A stretch of DNA of 64,000 nucleotides from Variovorax brevis (GTDB taxonomy: Bacteria > Pseudomonadota > Gammaproteobacteria > Burkholderiales > Burkholderiaceae_C): NCBI RefSeq assembly GCF_030317105.1, contig NZ_JASZYG010000010.1, positions 62,001-126,000 of the forward strand, given 5' to 3'. A model generated the notes under the pieces. The model had not been told where the DNA came from. It ran no database searches and worked only from the letters and a program-made list of their open reading frames with translations. The position numbers and the translations under genes were made by a program. Positions 32,266 through 42,740 of the stretch are shown here, one piece after another. Within the stretch, counting starts at the first letter, position 1; the number at the start of each line of letters is the position of its first letter.

Positions 32266-34224
32266 TCAGCCGTGCGGCGAGAGGCGCCCGAAAGCCCGAA
32301 CGCGGGCTGAACTTATCGGGTTGGCGTTGGCCACCAGCACGTTGAAGCGGTAGTTGGCGATCCGCGCGATTTCGATCAAGCCCGCGGCCCGCTCCACTTC
32401 GGCCGAGTTCGCCATGCGGTTCCAGCCATTGGTGACCACGCGTTCGTAGCGGTCCACGTCACGTGCGCACACGATGAGCGGAAAGCCGAAGTGGTTGCGG
32501 TAGGCCTTGGCCAGCTCGTCGATGTCGTTGTGCTCCTCTTCTTCCAGCCCGCTCATGCCCGCGTCGGCGTGGTCGAGCAGATAGGCATTGTGCGAATCGG
32601 CTTCGCTGCCAAGGTCGGCAAAGGAATTCATGAGCTGCAACTGTTCTTCCTTGGAGCTGGTGAGCAGGGCTTCCTGGAAGGCGGCGCGCAGGGCGATGGT
32701 GTTGGCATAGGGCCGGCGTGCATAGGCAGCGTCGAGCACCCATGGGGTGTCTTCCACCAGGCCGCCAAAGGTCTTGCCAAATTCCTGGCGCGACATCTCA
32801 TTGACCTGTTCGAGGCCGATCAGGTTGCCGGGCGTGCCCGCCACCGCCGTGTGCGGACTGCCGCCCGTGTGGTTGAAGATGATGTTCAGGATGATGGCCG
32901 ACAAGGCACCCAGCGTGATGCCGCTGCCGAACACGATTTCCGCCCACTTCGGGAAGGCACCGGCCACAAAGGGCTGCGCCGTCACCAGCATGCCCAGGCC
33001 CAGGCTGGTGCCCAGGATCACGATGTTGCGGTGGTCGTTGAAGTCGCACTTCTGCAGCGTCTGCACACCGACCACGGCCACCGCCGCGAACATGGCGAGC
33101 GCCGCGCCGCCCAGCACCGGGTGCGGAATGCCCGCCACGATGGCGGCAGCCTTCGGCAGCGAACCCAGGATGATCATGATAAAGCCGGCCGCGACCACCA
33201 CCCACCGGCTCTTGATCTGCGTCAGGCGCACCAGGCCGACGTTTTCCGCGAAGCAGGTGTAGGGGAACGAGTTCAGGATGCCGCCCAGGAAGGTGGCGGC
33301 GCCGTCGGCGCGGATGGCACGGGCGATGTCGTCGGCGCGGATGCGCTTTTGCACGATCTCGCCGGTGGCGTAGACGTCACCCGTGGTTTCCACCATGGTG
33401 ATCATCATCACGACCAGCATCGACAGCACCGCCGTGAAGCTGAAGGTCGGAATGCCGAAGTAGAAGGGCGAGGTGTAGCCGAACATCGGCGCCGTGGCGA
33501 CGTCCGCGAAATGCGCATCGCCCAGGATCCACGCGACGATGGTGCCGATCACCAGCCCCAGCAGCACGGCGATGGTGGCCATGAAGCCCCGGAACATGCG
33601 CTGGATTGCCACGATGAGCGCCAGCGTGCCGAAGGCGTACGCCAGGTGCTTGAATTGCACCGGGTCCTGGATCGCAAAAGGCCCCTTGCCCACGACGATG
33701 TCATTGGCCGCCACCGGCAGCAACGCAATGCCGATGATCAGGATGACCGTGCCGGTCACGATCGGCGGGAAGAAGCGCACCAGCTTCGCGAAATATGGCG
33801 CCGCAAGGAAGGTGAAGATGCCCGCGACCAGCACCGAGCCGTAGATGGCCAGCAGCCCGTCCGTGCCGCCGCCCACGCCCATGCCGATGGCGATCATCGG
33901 GCTCACTGCCGTGAAGGTCACGCCCTGCAGCAGCGGCAGCCGCACGCCCACCTTGCCAATGCCCCAGGCCTGGATGATGGAGGCGATGCCGCAGGTGAAC
34001 AGGTCGGCATTGATGAGGTGGATGAGCTGGTCCTTGCTCAGCCCCAGTGCGCCGGCCAGGATGATGGGCACCAGCACCGCGCCCGCGTAGAAGGCCAGCA
34101 CGTGCTGGAAGCCGTAGGCCGCGAGTTGGGGAAGCGGAAGTACTTCGTCGACCGGGTGGACCTTGGTGGCCCGCGTTCTCGTTTGTGGCAGTGCGCCGCC
34201 TTGCGCGGCGTTGGCTGTGGTCAT
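32266..34224 (-). CDS. Urate/xanthine permease (NCS2) fused to degenerate OHCU-decarboxylase-like domain
   Basis: A 652-aa fusion. Residues 1 to about 470 form a nucleobase:cation symporter-2 (UapA/XanQ type) with about 12-14 helices: LAFYAGAVLVPIILAGALGL, LPLLQGVTFTAVSPMIAIGM, MVETTGDVYATGEIV, ILNSFPYTCFAENVGLV and GAALAMFAAVAVVG. From about 490 to 650 a UraD-like domain follows: FGGLVEDTPWVLDAAYARRP, NHFGFPLIVCARDV, GLIEIARIANYRFNVL. The HPELAG segment of active UraD reads SFADLG, so the catalytic His is Phe535, and the nearby NEQ segment is also altered. Decarboxylase activity is therefore doubtful; a regulatory, scaffolding or ligand-sensing role is possible. It is divergent from xdhA by a long promoter region. 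Confidence 0.9.
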   Translation of the reverse strand: MTTANAAQGGALPQTRTRATKVHPVDEVLPLPQLAAYGFQHVLAFYAGAVLVPIILAGALGLSKDQLIHLINADLFTCGIASIIQAWGIGKVGVRLPLLQGVTFTAVSPMIAIGMGVGGGTDGLLAIYGSVLVAGIFTFLAAPYFAKLVRFFPPIVTGTVILIIGIALLPVAANDIVVGKGPFAIQDPVQFKHLAYAFGTLALIVAIQRMFRGFMATIAVLLGLVIGTIVAWILGDAHFADVATAPMFGYTSPFYFGIPTFSFTAVLSMLVVMMITMVETTGDVYATGEIVQKRIRADDIARAIRADGAATFLGGILNSFPYTCFAENVGLVRLTQIKSRWVVVAAGFIMIILGSLPKAAAIVAGIPHPVLGGAALAMFAAVAVVGVQTLQKCDFNDHRNIVILGTSLGLGMLVTAQPFVAGAFPKWAEIVFGSGITLGALSAIILNIIFNHTGGSPHTAVAGTPGNLIGLEQVNEMSRQEFGKTFGGLVEDTPWVLDAAYARRPYANTIALRAAFQEALLTSSKEEQLQLMNSFADLGSEADSHNAYLLDHADAGMSGLEEEEHNDIDELAKAYRNHFGFPLIVCARDVDRYERVVTNGWNRMANSAEVERAAGLIEIARIANYRFNVLVANANPISSARVRAFGRLSPHG

Positions 34225-34711
34225 GGTTCAAGCCTCGTTGTATGGGTGTTGAAAGGAAAGTGAAGATCAGCGGTGGTGGATGGCCGCGCCGGCGAGTCCT
34301 GGTTTCGCCTTCGCTCCCGATGAACGGGAAATGCCCCGATGGGCGGGTCACTGCCGGTGCCGGCAGCTTCGAGGTGGCAGCGCGCAGTGCCGCCAACGAT
34401 GTCCACGTGGACTGTCTTCATAAAACCCCCTGTTTTGTCTCTACATTGCTCTTATGTCTTCTAACTTCGCCTAACCGATCGACATGGACCACCTGGCTTT
34501 CAGCGCCGGCCGGAATCACCGAACAGGACCGGCTGAATTCGCTGGCGCAATGAGGCCGTTGTGATCAGGCTCCGATAGTTGTAGAAATGATGGGCTCGTG
34601 ACATATCGATGACCGGATGTGCGATATCGCCATGTTCGTATTCCACATGGCCCGTGAGCGACTAAGTTCGTGGACCCCGAGTGGCGCTTTTCTTGCAAGC
34701 AACAAAACCCC
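34225..34711. promoter_or_regulatory. 487-bp divergent promoter region, permease fusion / xdhA
   Basis: No convincing gene; the short open frames here lack family resemblance. It contains a perfect 12-bp palindrome GTCCACGTGGAC (34401-34412), an AT-richer promoter-like stretch at 34419-34470, and two adjacent inverted repeats close to xdhA: ATATCG-N13-CGATAT (34603-34627) and CCATGT-N9-ACATGG (34630-34650). The GntR motif found near uraH and puuD is not seen, so this promoter may answer to another regulator, for example the LysR protein encoded after xdhB. Confidence 0.6.
34603..34650. promoter_or_regulatory. Tandem inverted repeats upstream of xdhA
   Basis: ATATCG/CGATAT with a 13-nt spacer is followed two bases later by CCATGT/ACATGG with a 9-nt spacer. 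GCTC at 34593-34596 and GAGC at 34656-34659 could close both hairpins into a three-way junction. It may be DNA operator sites or a structured leader ending about 60 bases before the xdhA ATG. Confidence 0.45.
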
Positions 34712-36289
<1,578 letters not shown>

Positions 36290-36293
36290 CACC

Positions 36294-38720
36294 ATGAACA
36301 AGCCAATTGACCCCCGTCTGCTCCAGCCCGGCCAGGCCTTCGCCGACTACCTGGCGAACACCGCCGCGCGCATCGACGTCGGCGCCGAAGCGCTGGCCCA
36401 TGACAAGGGCGCCCGCGTCGGCATCAGCCGCCCGCACGAATCCGCGCAACTGCACGTGGCCGGCGAGGCCACCTACATCGACGACATTCCCGAACTGGTC
36501 GGCACGCTGCATTGCGCGCTGGGCCTGTCGCCCGTCGCCAATGGCCGGCTCACCGGCATGACGCTGGACGTGATCCGCGCCATGCCCGGCGTGGTGGCGG
36601 TGCTTTCGGCGTCCGACATTCCCGGAACGAACGACTGCGGCTCGATCATTCACGACGACCCGATCCTGTGCAGCGGCGACATCCGCTATCTGGGCCAGCC
36701 GGTGTTTGCCGTCATCGCCGAGACGCGCGACGTCGCCCGGCGCGCGGCGGCGCAGGCCAAGAAGGTCCTGACCATCGAAAGCGCGCCGCCGGTGATCACG
36801 CCGCAGCAGGCTCATGAAAAAGGCCAGTACGTGCTGCCGCCCATGCACCTGGCGCGCAGCACCCACGAAGGTGGCGCCCAAGCCGCCATCGCCAAGGCGC
36901 CTCACCGCCTGAAGTCCAGTTTCGACGTGGGCGGCCAGGAGCAGTTCTACCTGGAAGGCCAGATCAGCTACGCCATTCCCAAGGAAGGCGGCGCGGTGCA
37001 CGTGCATTGCTCGACGCAGCATCCCAGCGAAATGCAGCACCTGGTTGCGCATGCGCTGCACCTGCATGCCAACGAAGTGCACGTCGAGTGCCGTCGCATG
37101 GGTGGCGGCTTTGGCGGCAAGGAATCGCAGTCGGCGCTGTTTGCCTGCGTGGCGGCGATCGCGGCGGTCAAGCTGCAGCGCCCGGTCAAGCTGCGGCTGG
37201 ACCGCGACGACGACTTCATGATCACCGGCCGGCGCCACTGCTTCTGGTACGAATACGAAGTCGGCTATGACGACGAAGGCCGCATCCTTGGCGCCGAGAT
37301 TTCGATGGTGTCGCGCGCCGGCCATTCGGCGGACCTGTCGGGTCCGGTGATGACGCGCGCCATGTGCCACTTCGACAACGCCTACTGGCTGCCGGACGTG
37401 TCCATGCACGGCTACTCGGGACGAACCAACACGCAGAGCAACACGGCCTTTCGCGGCTTCGGCGGCCCGCAGGGCGCCATCGCGATCGAGAACATCATGG
37501 ATTCGGTGGCGCGCAAGCTGGGCCGCGATCCGCTGGATGTGCGCCGCACCAATTTCTACGGCAAGACCGAGCGCAACGTCACGCCCTACGACCAGGTGGT
37601 GAGCGACAACATCATCCACGAGCTGGTGGCACAGCTGGAAGAAAGCAGCGACTACCGTGCGCGCCGCGCGGCTTTGGAGGCGTTCAATGCCACGAGCCCG
37701 GTCATCAAGCGCGGCCTCGCGCTGGCGCCGCTGAAGTTCGGCATCTCGTTCAACGTCAAGCACTTCAACCAGGCGGGCGCGCTGGTGCATGTCTACACCG
37801 ACGGCTCGATCCTGGTGAACCACGGCGGCACGGAGATGGGCCAGGGCCTGAACACCAAGGTGGCGCAAGTCGTGGCGCACGAGCTCGGCGTGAAGTTCGA
37901 GTGCGTGCGTGCCACCGCCACCGACACGACCAAGGTCGCCAACACCTCGGCGACCGCGGCTTCCACCGGCGCCGACCTCAACGGCAAGGCCGCGCAAGAC
38001 GCCGCCCGCCAGATCCGCGAGCGCCTGGCGGCCTGTGCTGCAGCGCGGCATGGCGGCAAGGCCGAGGACGTGCGCTTTGCCAACGACAAGGTCGAAGTGA
38101 ATGGTCGCACCATCGACTTCAGCACCCTGGTGGGCGAGGCCTACATCGACCGCGTTCAGCTGTGGTCCGACGGCTTCTACGCCACGCCCGGCCTGAGCTG
38201 GGACCGCGAGACGATGAAGGGCCGTCCCTTCTTCTACTTTGCGTACGGCGCGGCGGTGGCCGAAGTCATCGTCGACACGCTCACGGGCGAGTGGAAGCTG
38301 CTGCGTGCGGACGTCCTGCACGACGCGGGCCGCTCGCTCAACCCGGCGGTGGACATCGGCCAAGTGGAAGGCGCCTTCATCCAGGGCATGGGCTGGCTCA
38401 CCACCGAAGAGCTGGTCTGGCACCCGCAATCGGGCCTGCTGACCACGCATGCACCGAGCACCTACAAGATCCCGACCGCGAACGATTGCCCGCCCGTGTT
38501 CAACGTGCAGCTCTACGAGGGCGACAACTTCGAGGATTCCATCCACCGGAGCAAGGCCGTCGGCGAACCGCCGCTGCTGTTGCCGTTCTCGGTGTTCTAT
38601 GCCATCCGTGACGCGGTGTCGGCGGCCGGCGATCACAAGGTTGACCCTCCGCTGCGCGCGCCCGCGACCAGCGAGGCGATCCTGAACGCCATCACGGCCG
38701 TCCAGGCTGGAACGGCCTGA
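36294..38720 (+). CDS. xdhB: Xanthine dehydrogenase large (molybdopterin) subunit
   Basis: The 808-aa catalytic subunit oxidising hypoxanthine and xanthine to urate. It has the family stretches SAQLHVAGEATYIDDIPEL, GGQEQFYLEGQISYAIP, RRMGGGFGGKESQS, NTAFRGFGGPQGAIAIENIM (Arg of the substrate site), NHGGTEMGQGLNTKVAQV, SATAASTGADLNGKA and KAVGEPPLLLPFSVF with the base-catalyst Glu in GEPP. GGAG in the end of xdhA precedes the ATG. A weak hairpin (GGCAGC-N5-GCTGCC, 38740-38756) lies after the stop. Cofactor loading needs XdhC, encoded at about 3.9 kb. Confidence 0.96.
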   Translation: MNKPIDPRLLQPGQAFADYLANTAARIDVGAEALAHDKGARVGISRPHESAQLHVAGEATYIDDIPELVGTLHCALGLSPVANGRLTGMTLDVIRAMPGVVAVLSASDIPGTNDCGSIIHDDPILCSGDIRYLGQPVFAVIAETRDVARRAAAQAKKVLTIESAPPVITPQQAHEKGQYVLPPMHLARSTHEGGAQAAIAKAPHRLKSSFDVGGQEQFYLEGQISYAIPKEGGAVHVHCSTQHPSEMQHLVAHALHLHANEVHVECRRMGGGFGGKESQSALFACVAAIAAVKLQRPVKLRLDRDDDFMITGRRHCFWYEYEVGYDDEGRILGAEISMVSRAGHSADLSGPVMTRAMCHFDNAYWLPDVSMHGYSGRTNTQSNTAFRGFGGPQGAIAIENIMDSVARKLGRDPLDVRRTNFYGKTERNVTPYDQVVSDNIIHELVAQLEESSDYRARRAALEAFNATSPVIKRGLALAPLKFGISFNVKHFNQAGALVHVYTDGSILVNHGGTEMGQGLNTKVAQVVAHELGVKFECVRATATDTTKVANTSATAASTGADLNGKAAQDAARQIRERLAACAAARHGGKAEDVRFANDKVEVNGRTIDFSTLVGEAYIDRVQLWSDGFYATPGLSWDRETMKGRPFFYFAYGAAVAEVIVDTLTGEWKLLRADVLHDAGRSLNPAVDIGQVEGAFIQGMGWLTTEELVWHPQSGLLTTHAPSTYKIPTANDCPPVFNVQLYEGDNFEDSIHRSKAVGEPPLLLPFSVFYAIRDAVSAAGDHKVDPPLRAPATSEAILNAITAVQAGTA

Positions 38721-38832
38721 AGCTTTAGCGTTTGCTTGAGGCAGCCACGCGCTGCCTGTTCATTGCATCGACCCAATCAGCGTGCCACGCTGTATAACTG
38801 CGCGCGTATAGAACAGAACAACGCGGGCGGCC

Positions 38833-39783
38833 ATGAGAGAACAAGCGCTTTTCGACAAGATCGACCTTCATCTCATCAGAGTTCTACACACCGTGTTGAC
38901 CGACCGCAGCGTCTCGCGTGCCGCCATCCGGCTGGGCATGTACCAACCCGCAGTTTCCGCGGCGCTCAAGCGCTTGCGCGACCTGGCGGGTGATCCGCTG
39001 CTGGTGCGTTCGGGCTCGGGCATGGTGCCCACGGACGCGGGCCTGCGCATGATCGAGCCCAGCGCCGCCATTCTTCGCGCGGCCGAAATGCTGTTCAGCG
39101 ACGCGCGCGGCTTCGATCCGCAGACGGCCACCGGCACCTTTCGCATCGCCGCGAGCGACTACCTCGACCCGCTGTTCCTGCCCTCGCTGGTGGCGCAGGT
39201 CAAGTCGCAGGCGCCGCTGTGCAAGATCGAGATTCATCCGCTCTCGTATGACACGGACTACCACGCGCACCTGTCGCTGGGGCATGTCGACGTGGTCATC
39301 GGCAACTGGCTCAAGCCGCCGGAAGACCTGCACATGGCGCGCCTGCTGGCGGACGATCTGGTCACCCTGGTGAACAAGGACCACCCGGCGGTGCGCCGCG
39401 GCTGGGACGTCGACACCTGGCTCGCGGTGGACCACATCGCGCCGACGCCGCTGCATCCGGGCGCGCGCGGCATCGTCGATCAGATGCTCGACGACATCGG
39501 CCTGCAGCGCAACGTGTCGGCACGCTGCGCGCACTTCAGCCTGATTCCGGACATGGTCGCCTCCAGCCTGCTGGTGCTGACGACCGGCCGCCAGTATTGC
39601 GAGCGCTATGTCGATCGCCTGCCGGTGAAGATTCTGGAGTGCCCGGTCACGTTGCCGCGCCTGGTTTATTACCAGCTCTGGCACGAGCGCACGCATTCGT
39701 CGAGTTCCGCGCGCTGGTTGCGCGAGCGCATCAAGTCGGTGGCCGCGTCCTTGCGGCCCGCAGGAGCAAGCAAGGCCGCGTGA
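38833..39783 (+). CDS. LysR-family regulator following xdhAB
   Basis: A 316-aa regulator with the N-terminal HTH (LIRVLHTVLTDRSVSRAAIR, MYQPAVSAALKRLRDLAGDP) and an effector domain (FRIAASDYLDPLFLPSLVAQ, HVDVVIGNWLKPPEDLHMA). Its place between xdhB and a purine permease gene suggests it regulates purine genes; it would be the second regulator besides GntR. Its own 112-bp upstream gap contains CTGTATAA and TATAGAACAG, possibly an imperfect dyad. Confidence 0.9.
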   Translation: MREQALFDKIDLHLIRVLHTVLTDRSVSRAAIRLGMYQPAVSAALKRLRDLAGDPLLVRSGSGMVPTDAGLRMIEPSAAILRAAEMLFSDARGFDPQTATGTFRIAASDYLDPLFLPSLVAQVKSQAPLCKIEIHPLSYDTDYHAHLSLGHVDVVIGNWLKPPEDLHMARLLADDLVTLVNKDHPAVRRGWDVDTWLAVDHIAPTPLHPGARGIVDQMLDDIGLQRNVSARCAHFSLIPDMVASSLLVLTTGRQYCERYVDRLPVKILECPVTLPRLVYYQLWHERTHSSSSARWLRERIKSVAASLRPAGASKAA

Positions 39784-39876
39784 GGCTGGCAACGCCAAGA
39801 ACTTCAGGGAGGACAAAAAAAGCAGCGACGGGCTCCACGATGCGCCCGCGCCTGCACAAGAACTGGAGACAAGGCA

Positions 39877-41178
39877 ATGGATTGGATCGACAGGGTGTTC
39901 AAGCTCAAGGAGCACAACACCACCGTTCGCACGGAAGTCATCGCGGGGGTCACGACCTTCCTCACGATGGCCTACATCATCTTCGTGAACCCCGCCATCC
40001 TGAGCGCGGCCGGCATGCCCAAGGAGGCCGTGTTCGTGGCCACGTGCCTCATTGCCGCGCTGGGCACGCTGGTGATGGCGCTGTATGCCAACTACCCGAT
40101 CGCGCTGGCGCCCGGCATGGGCCTGAACGCCTACTTCGCGTTCACGGTGGTCGGGGCGATGGGCTTCACCTGGCAGGCGGCATTGGGGGCGGTGTTCGTT
40201 TCCGGGTGCCTGTTCCTGCTGGTGACGCTCTTTGGCCTGCGGGAACTCATCGTCAACGGCATTCCGCATTCGATGCGTATTGCCATCACGGTGGGCATCG
40301 GGATGTTCCTGGCGCTCATTGCGCTCAAGGCGGCGGGCGTGGTGGTGGCTTCGCCGGCGACCTTCATCACGCTGGGCGACCTGCACACGGCGCCGGTGGT
40401 GCTGTCGAGCATCGGCTTTTTCCTGATCGTCTCGCTGGACCGGCTCAGGGTGCGCGGCGCGATCCTCATCGGCATCCTGATGGTGACGGTGTTGTCCTTC
40501 TTCTTTGCCGACAACAAGTTCGCGGGCGTGGTGTCTGCGCCGCCTTCCATTGCGCCGACCTTCATGCAGCTGGACATCATGGGCGCGCTCAAGGGCGGTG
40601 TCCTGAATGTGATCCTGGTGTTCTTCCTGGTCGAGCTGTTCGACGCGACCGGCACGCTGATGGGCGTGGCCAAGCGCGCCGGCCTGCTGGTCGAGGGAAA
40701 GATGGGGCGCCTGAACCGCGCCCTGCTGGCCGACAGCGTCGCGATCTTTGCGGGCTCCATGCTCGGCACGTCCAGCACCACCGCCTATGTCGAGAGCGCC
40801 GCGGGCGTGCAGGCGGGCGGTCGCACGGGCCTCACGTCGCTGACGGTGGCGGTGCTCTTCCTGGCATGCCTGGTGATCTCACCGCTGGCGGGCTCGGTGC
40901 CGCCCTACGCGACGGCGCCGGCGCTGCTCTACGTGGCCTGCCTGATGCTGCGCGAACTCACCGAACTCGACTGGGACGAATCGACCGAAGTCGTGCCGGC
41001 CGCCGTCACCGCGCTGGTCATGCCCTTCACCTACTCGATTGCCAACGGGCTGGCCTTTGGCTTCATCACTTACGCCGGACTTAAACTGTTCACGGGGCGG
41101 GCACGGGAAGTGCATGTGATGGTGTGGATCATCGCAGCGGTGTTCCTGTTCAAGTTTGTCTATATCGGCGGACATTGA
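39877..41178 (+). CDS. Purine nucleobase permease (AzgA/NCS2 subfamily)
   Basis: A 433-aa membrane protein with about 12-14 helices, a proton symporter for adenine, guanine and hypoxanthine. AzgA-type signatures are AGVTTFLTMAYIIFVNPAIL, LAPGMGLNAYFAFTVV, LFDATGTLMGVAKRAGLL and SSTTAYVESAAGVQAGGRTG. It precedes the nucleoside ABC genes with only a 26-bp gap, suggesting one transcript for base and nucleoside uptake. Confidence 0.95.
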   Translation: MDWIDRVFKLKEHNTTVRTEVIAGVTTFLTMAYIIFVNPAILSAAGMPKEAVFVATCLIAALGTLVMALYANYPIALAPGMGLNAYFAFTVVGAMGFTWQAALGAVFVSGCLFLLVTLFGLRELIVNGIPHSMRIAITVGIGMFLALIALKAAGVVVASPATFITLGDLHTAPVVLSSIGFFLIVSLDRLRVRGAILIGILMVTVLSFFFADNKFAGVVSAPPSIAPTFMQLDIMGALKGGVLNVILVFFLVELFDATGTLMGVAKRAGLLVEGKMGRLNRALLADSVAIFAGSMLGTSSTTAYVESAAGVQAGGRTGLTSLTVAVLFLACLVISPLAGSVPPYATAPALLYVACLMLRELTELDWDESTEVVPAAVTALVMPFTYSIANGLAFGFITYAGLKLFTGRAREVHVMVWIIAAVFLFKFVYIGGH

Positions 41179-41204
41179 CCCCGAAAAACGAGACGACACA
41201 CGCC

Positions 41205-42740
41205 ATGACATCCCCCAGACTCCAGCTCGCCAACATCACCAAGCGCTACCCGGCCGTGGTAGCGAACAGCGACGTCTCGCTTTTCGTGCAGCCCGGCGAA
41301 ACCCACGCCGTGCTGGGCGAAAACGGCGCCGGCAAATCGACCTTGATGAAGATCATCTACGGTTCGGTCAAGCCCGACGAAGGCACCGTGCATTTCAACG
41401 GTCAACCCGTCAACATCCGCAATCCGCAAGAGGCGAGGGCGCTGGGCATCAGCATGGTGTTCCAGCACTTCAGCCTGTTCGACACGCTCACCGTCGCGGA
41501 GAACGTGTGGCTCGGGCTGGACAAGAGCCTCAAGCTCGCCGAAGTGGCGCGCCGCATCACCGCAAAGGCCGCGGAGTACGGCCTGGACATCGACCCTTCG
41601 CGGCCGGTGCACACGCTGTCGGTGGGCGAGATGCAGCGGGTGGAAATCATCCGCGCGCTCCTTACCGACCCCAAGCTGCTCATCCTGGATGAGCCGACCT
41701 CGGTTTTGACGCCGCAGGCGGTGCAAAAGCTCTTCGTGGTGCTCAAGCAGCTGGCCTCGGAAGGCTGCAGCATCCTTTACATCAGCCACAAGCTGCACGA
41801 GATCCGCGAGCTTTGCACGGCCTGCACGGTGCTGCGCGGCGGCAAGGTCACGGGCGTGTGCAACCCGCAGCAGGAAACCAACGAGTCGCTCTCGCGCCTG
41901 ATGATCGGCGCCGAGCCGCCGCCGCTGGAGCACCGCGCCATCCATGCGGGCGAGGTCGCGCTCAAGGTGAAGTCGCTGTCGCTGGCGCGCGAAGACCAGT
42001 TCGGGGTCGACCTCGACCACGTCTCGCTCGACGTGCGGGCGGGCGAGGTGGTGGGCATCGCCGGTGTGTCGGGCAACGGGCAGCGGGAGTTGCTCTACGC
42101 GCTGTCCGGCGAAGACACGCGCGCCGATGCCGCCATGATCGAAGTGCTCGGCCGTCCTGCCGGGCACCTGCATCCGCGCCAGCGCCGCGCGCTCGGCATG
42201 CACTTCGTGCCGGAAGAACGATTGGGCCGCGGCGCGGTGCCGACGCTGGGGCTCGCGCACAACCTCCTGCTCACGCGCAGCAACGCGGTGGGCAAGGGCG
42301 GCTGGATCCGCACCGGCGCGCTGGACCAGCACGCCGCGGCGATCATCAAGCGCTTCAACGTCAAGGCGGGCGGGCCGAGCTCGGCGGCGCGCTCGCTCTC
42401 GGGCGGCAACCTGCAGAAGTTCATCGTCGGTCGCGAGATCGACGCCAACCCCAAGGTCTTCATCGTGTCCCAGCCCACCTGGGGTGTGGACGTGGGCGCC
42501 GCGGCGCTCATCCGCGGCGAGATCCTTGCCTTGCGCGATGCCGGCTGCGCCGTGCTCGTCGTGAGCGAAGAACTCGACGAACTGTTTGAAATCTGCGATC
42601 GGCTCTACGTGATCGCCAAGGGCAGGCTGTCGCCTTCCGTCGACCGCGCGGCCGCCACGGTGCCGCAGATCGGCGAATGGATGAGCGGCCTGTGGGACAA
42701 ATCGGCCAGCGCTGCCGCCAAGGAGGCCGCCCATGTTTAA
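41205..42740 (+). CDS. Nucleoside ABC transporter ATPase (NupA/YufO type)
   Basis: A 511-aa duplicated ATPase. The first half has Walker A GENGAGKST, signature LSVGEMQRVEI and Walker B LLILDEPTSVLTP. The second half is degenerate at Walker A (GVSGNGQRELL), as in RbsA and YufO proteins, with signature LSGGNLQKFIVGREI. The gene context of two permeases and a BMP lipoprotein matches the purine-nucleoside systems BmpA-NupABC and YufNOPQ. Its 3' end overlaps the first permease gene by 8 bp. The start at 41205 is chosen over an earlier frame that overlaps the AzgA gene. Confidence 0.93.
   Translation: MTSPRLQLANITKRYPAVVANSDVSLFVQPGETHAVLGENGAGKSTLMKIIYGSVKPDEGTVHFNGQPVNIRNPQEARALGISMVFQHFSLFDTLTVAENVWLGLDKSLKLAEVARRITAKAAEYGLDIDPSRPVHTLSVGEMQRVEIIRALLTDPKLLILDEPTSVLTPQAVQKLFVVLKQLASEGCSILYISHKLHEIRELCTACTVLRGGKVTGVCNPQQETNESLSRLMIGAEPPPLEHRAIHAGEVALKVKSLSLAREDQFGVDLDHVSLDVRAGEVVGIAGVSGNGQRELLYALSGEDTRADAAMIEVLGRPAGHLHPRQRRALGMHFVPEERLGRGAVPTLGLAHNLLLTRSNAVGKGGWIRTGALDQHAAAIIKRFNVKAGGPSSAARSLSGGNLQKFIVGREIDANPKVFIVSQPTWGVDVGAAALIRGEILALRDAGCAVLVVSEELDELFEICDRLYVIAKGRLSPSVDRAAATVPQIGEWMSGLWDKSASAAAKEAAHV

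Noticed and set aside
34185..34553. Possible small gene in the permease/xdhA gap
   Set aside because: No ribosome site, no domain, starts inside the permease gene on the other strand; treated as promoter region.
34560..34711. Purine or xanthine riboswitch before xdhA
   Set aside because: Hairpins exist but I could not match the conserved loop sequences of a known purine-sensing class; reported only as inverted repeats.
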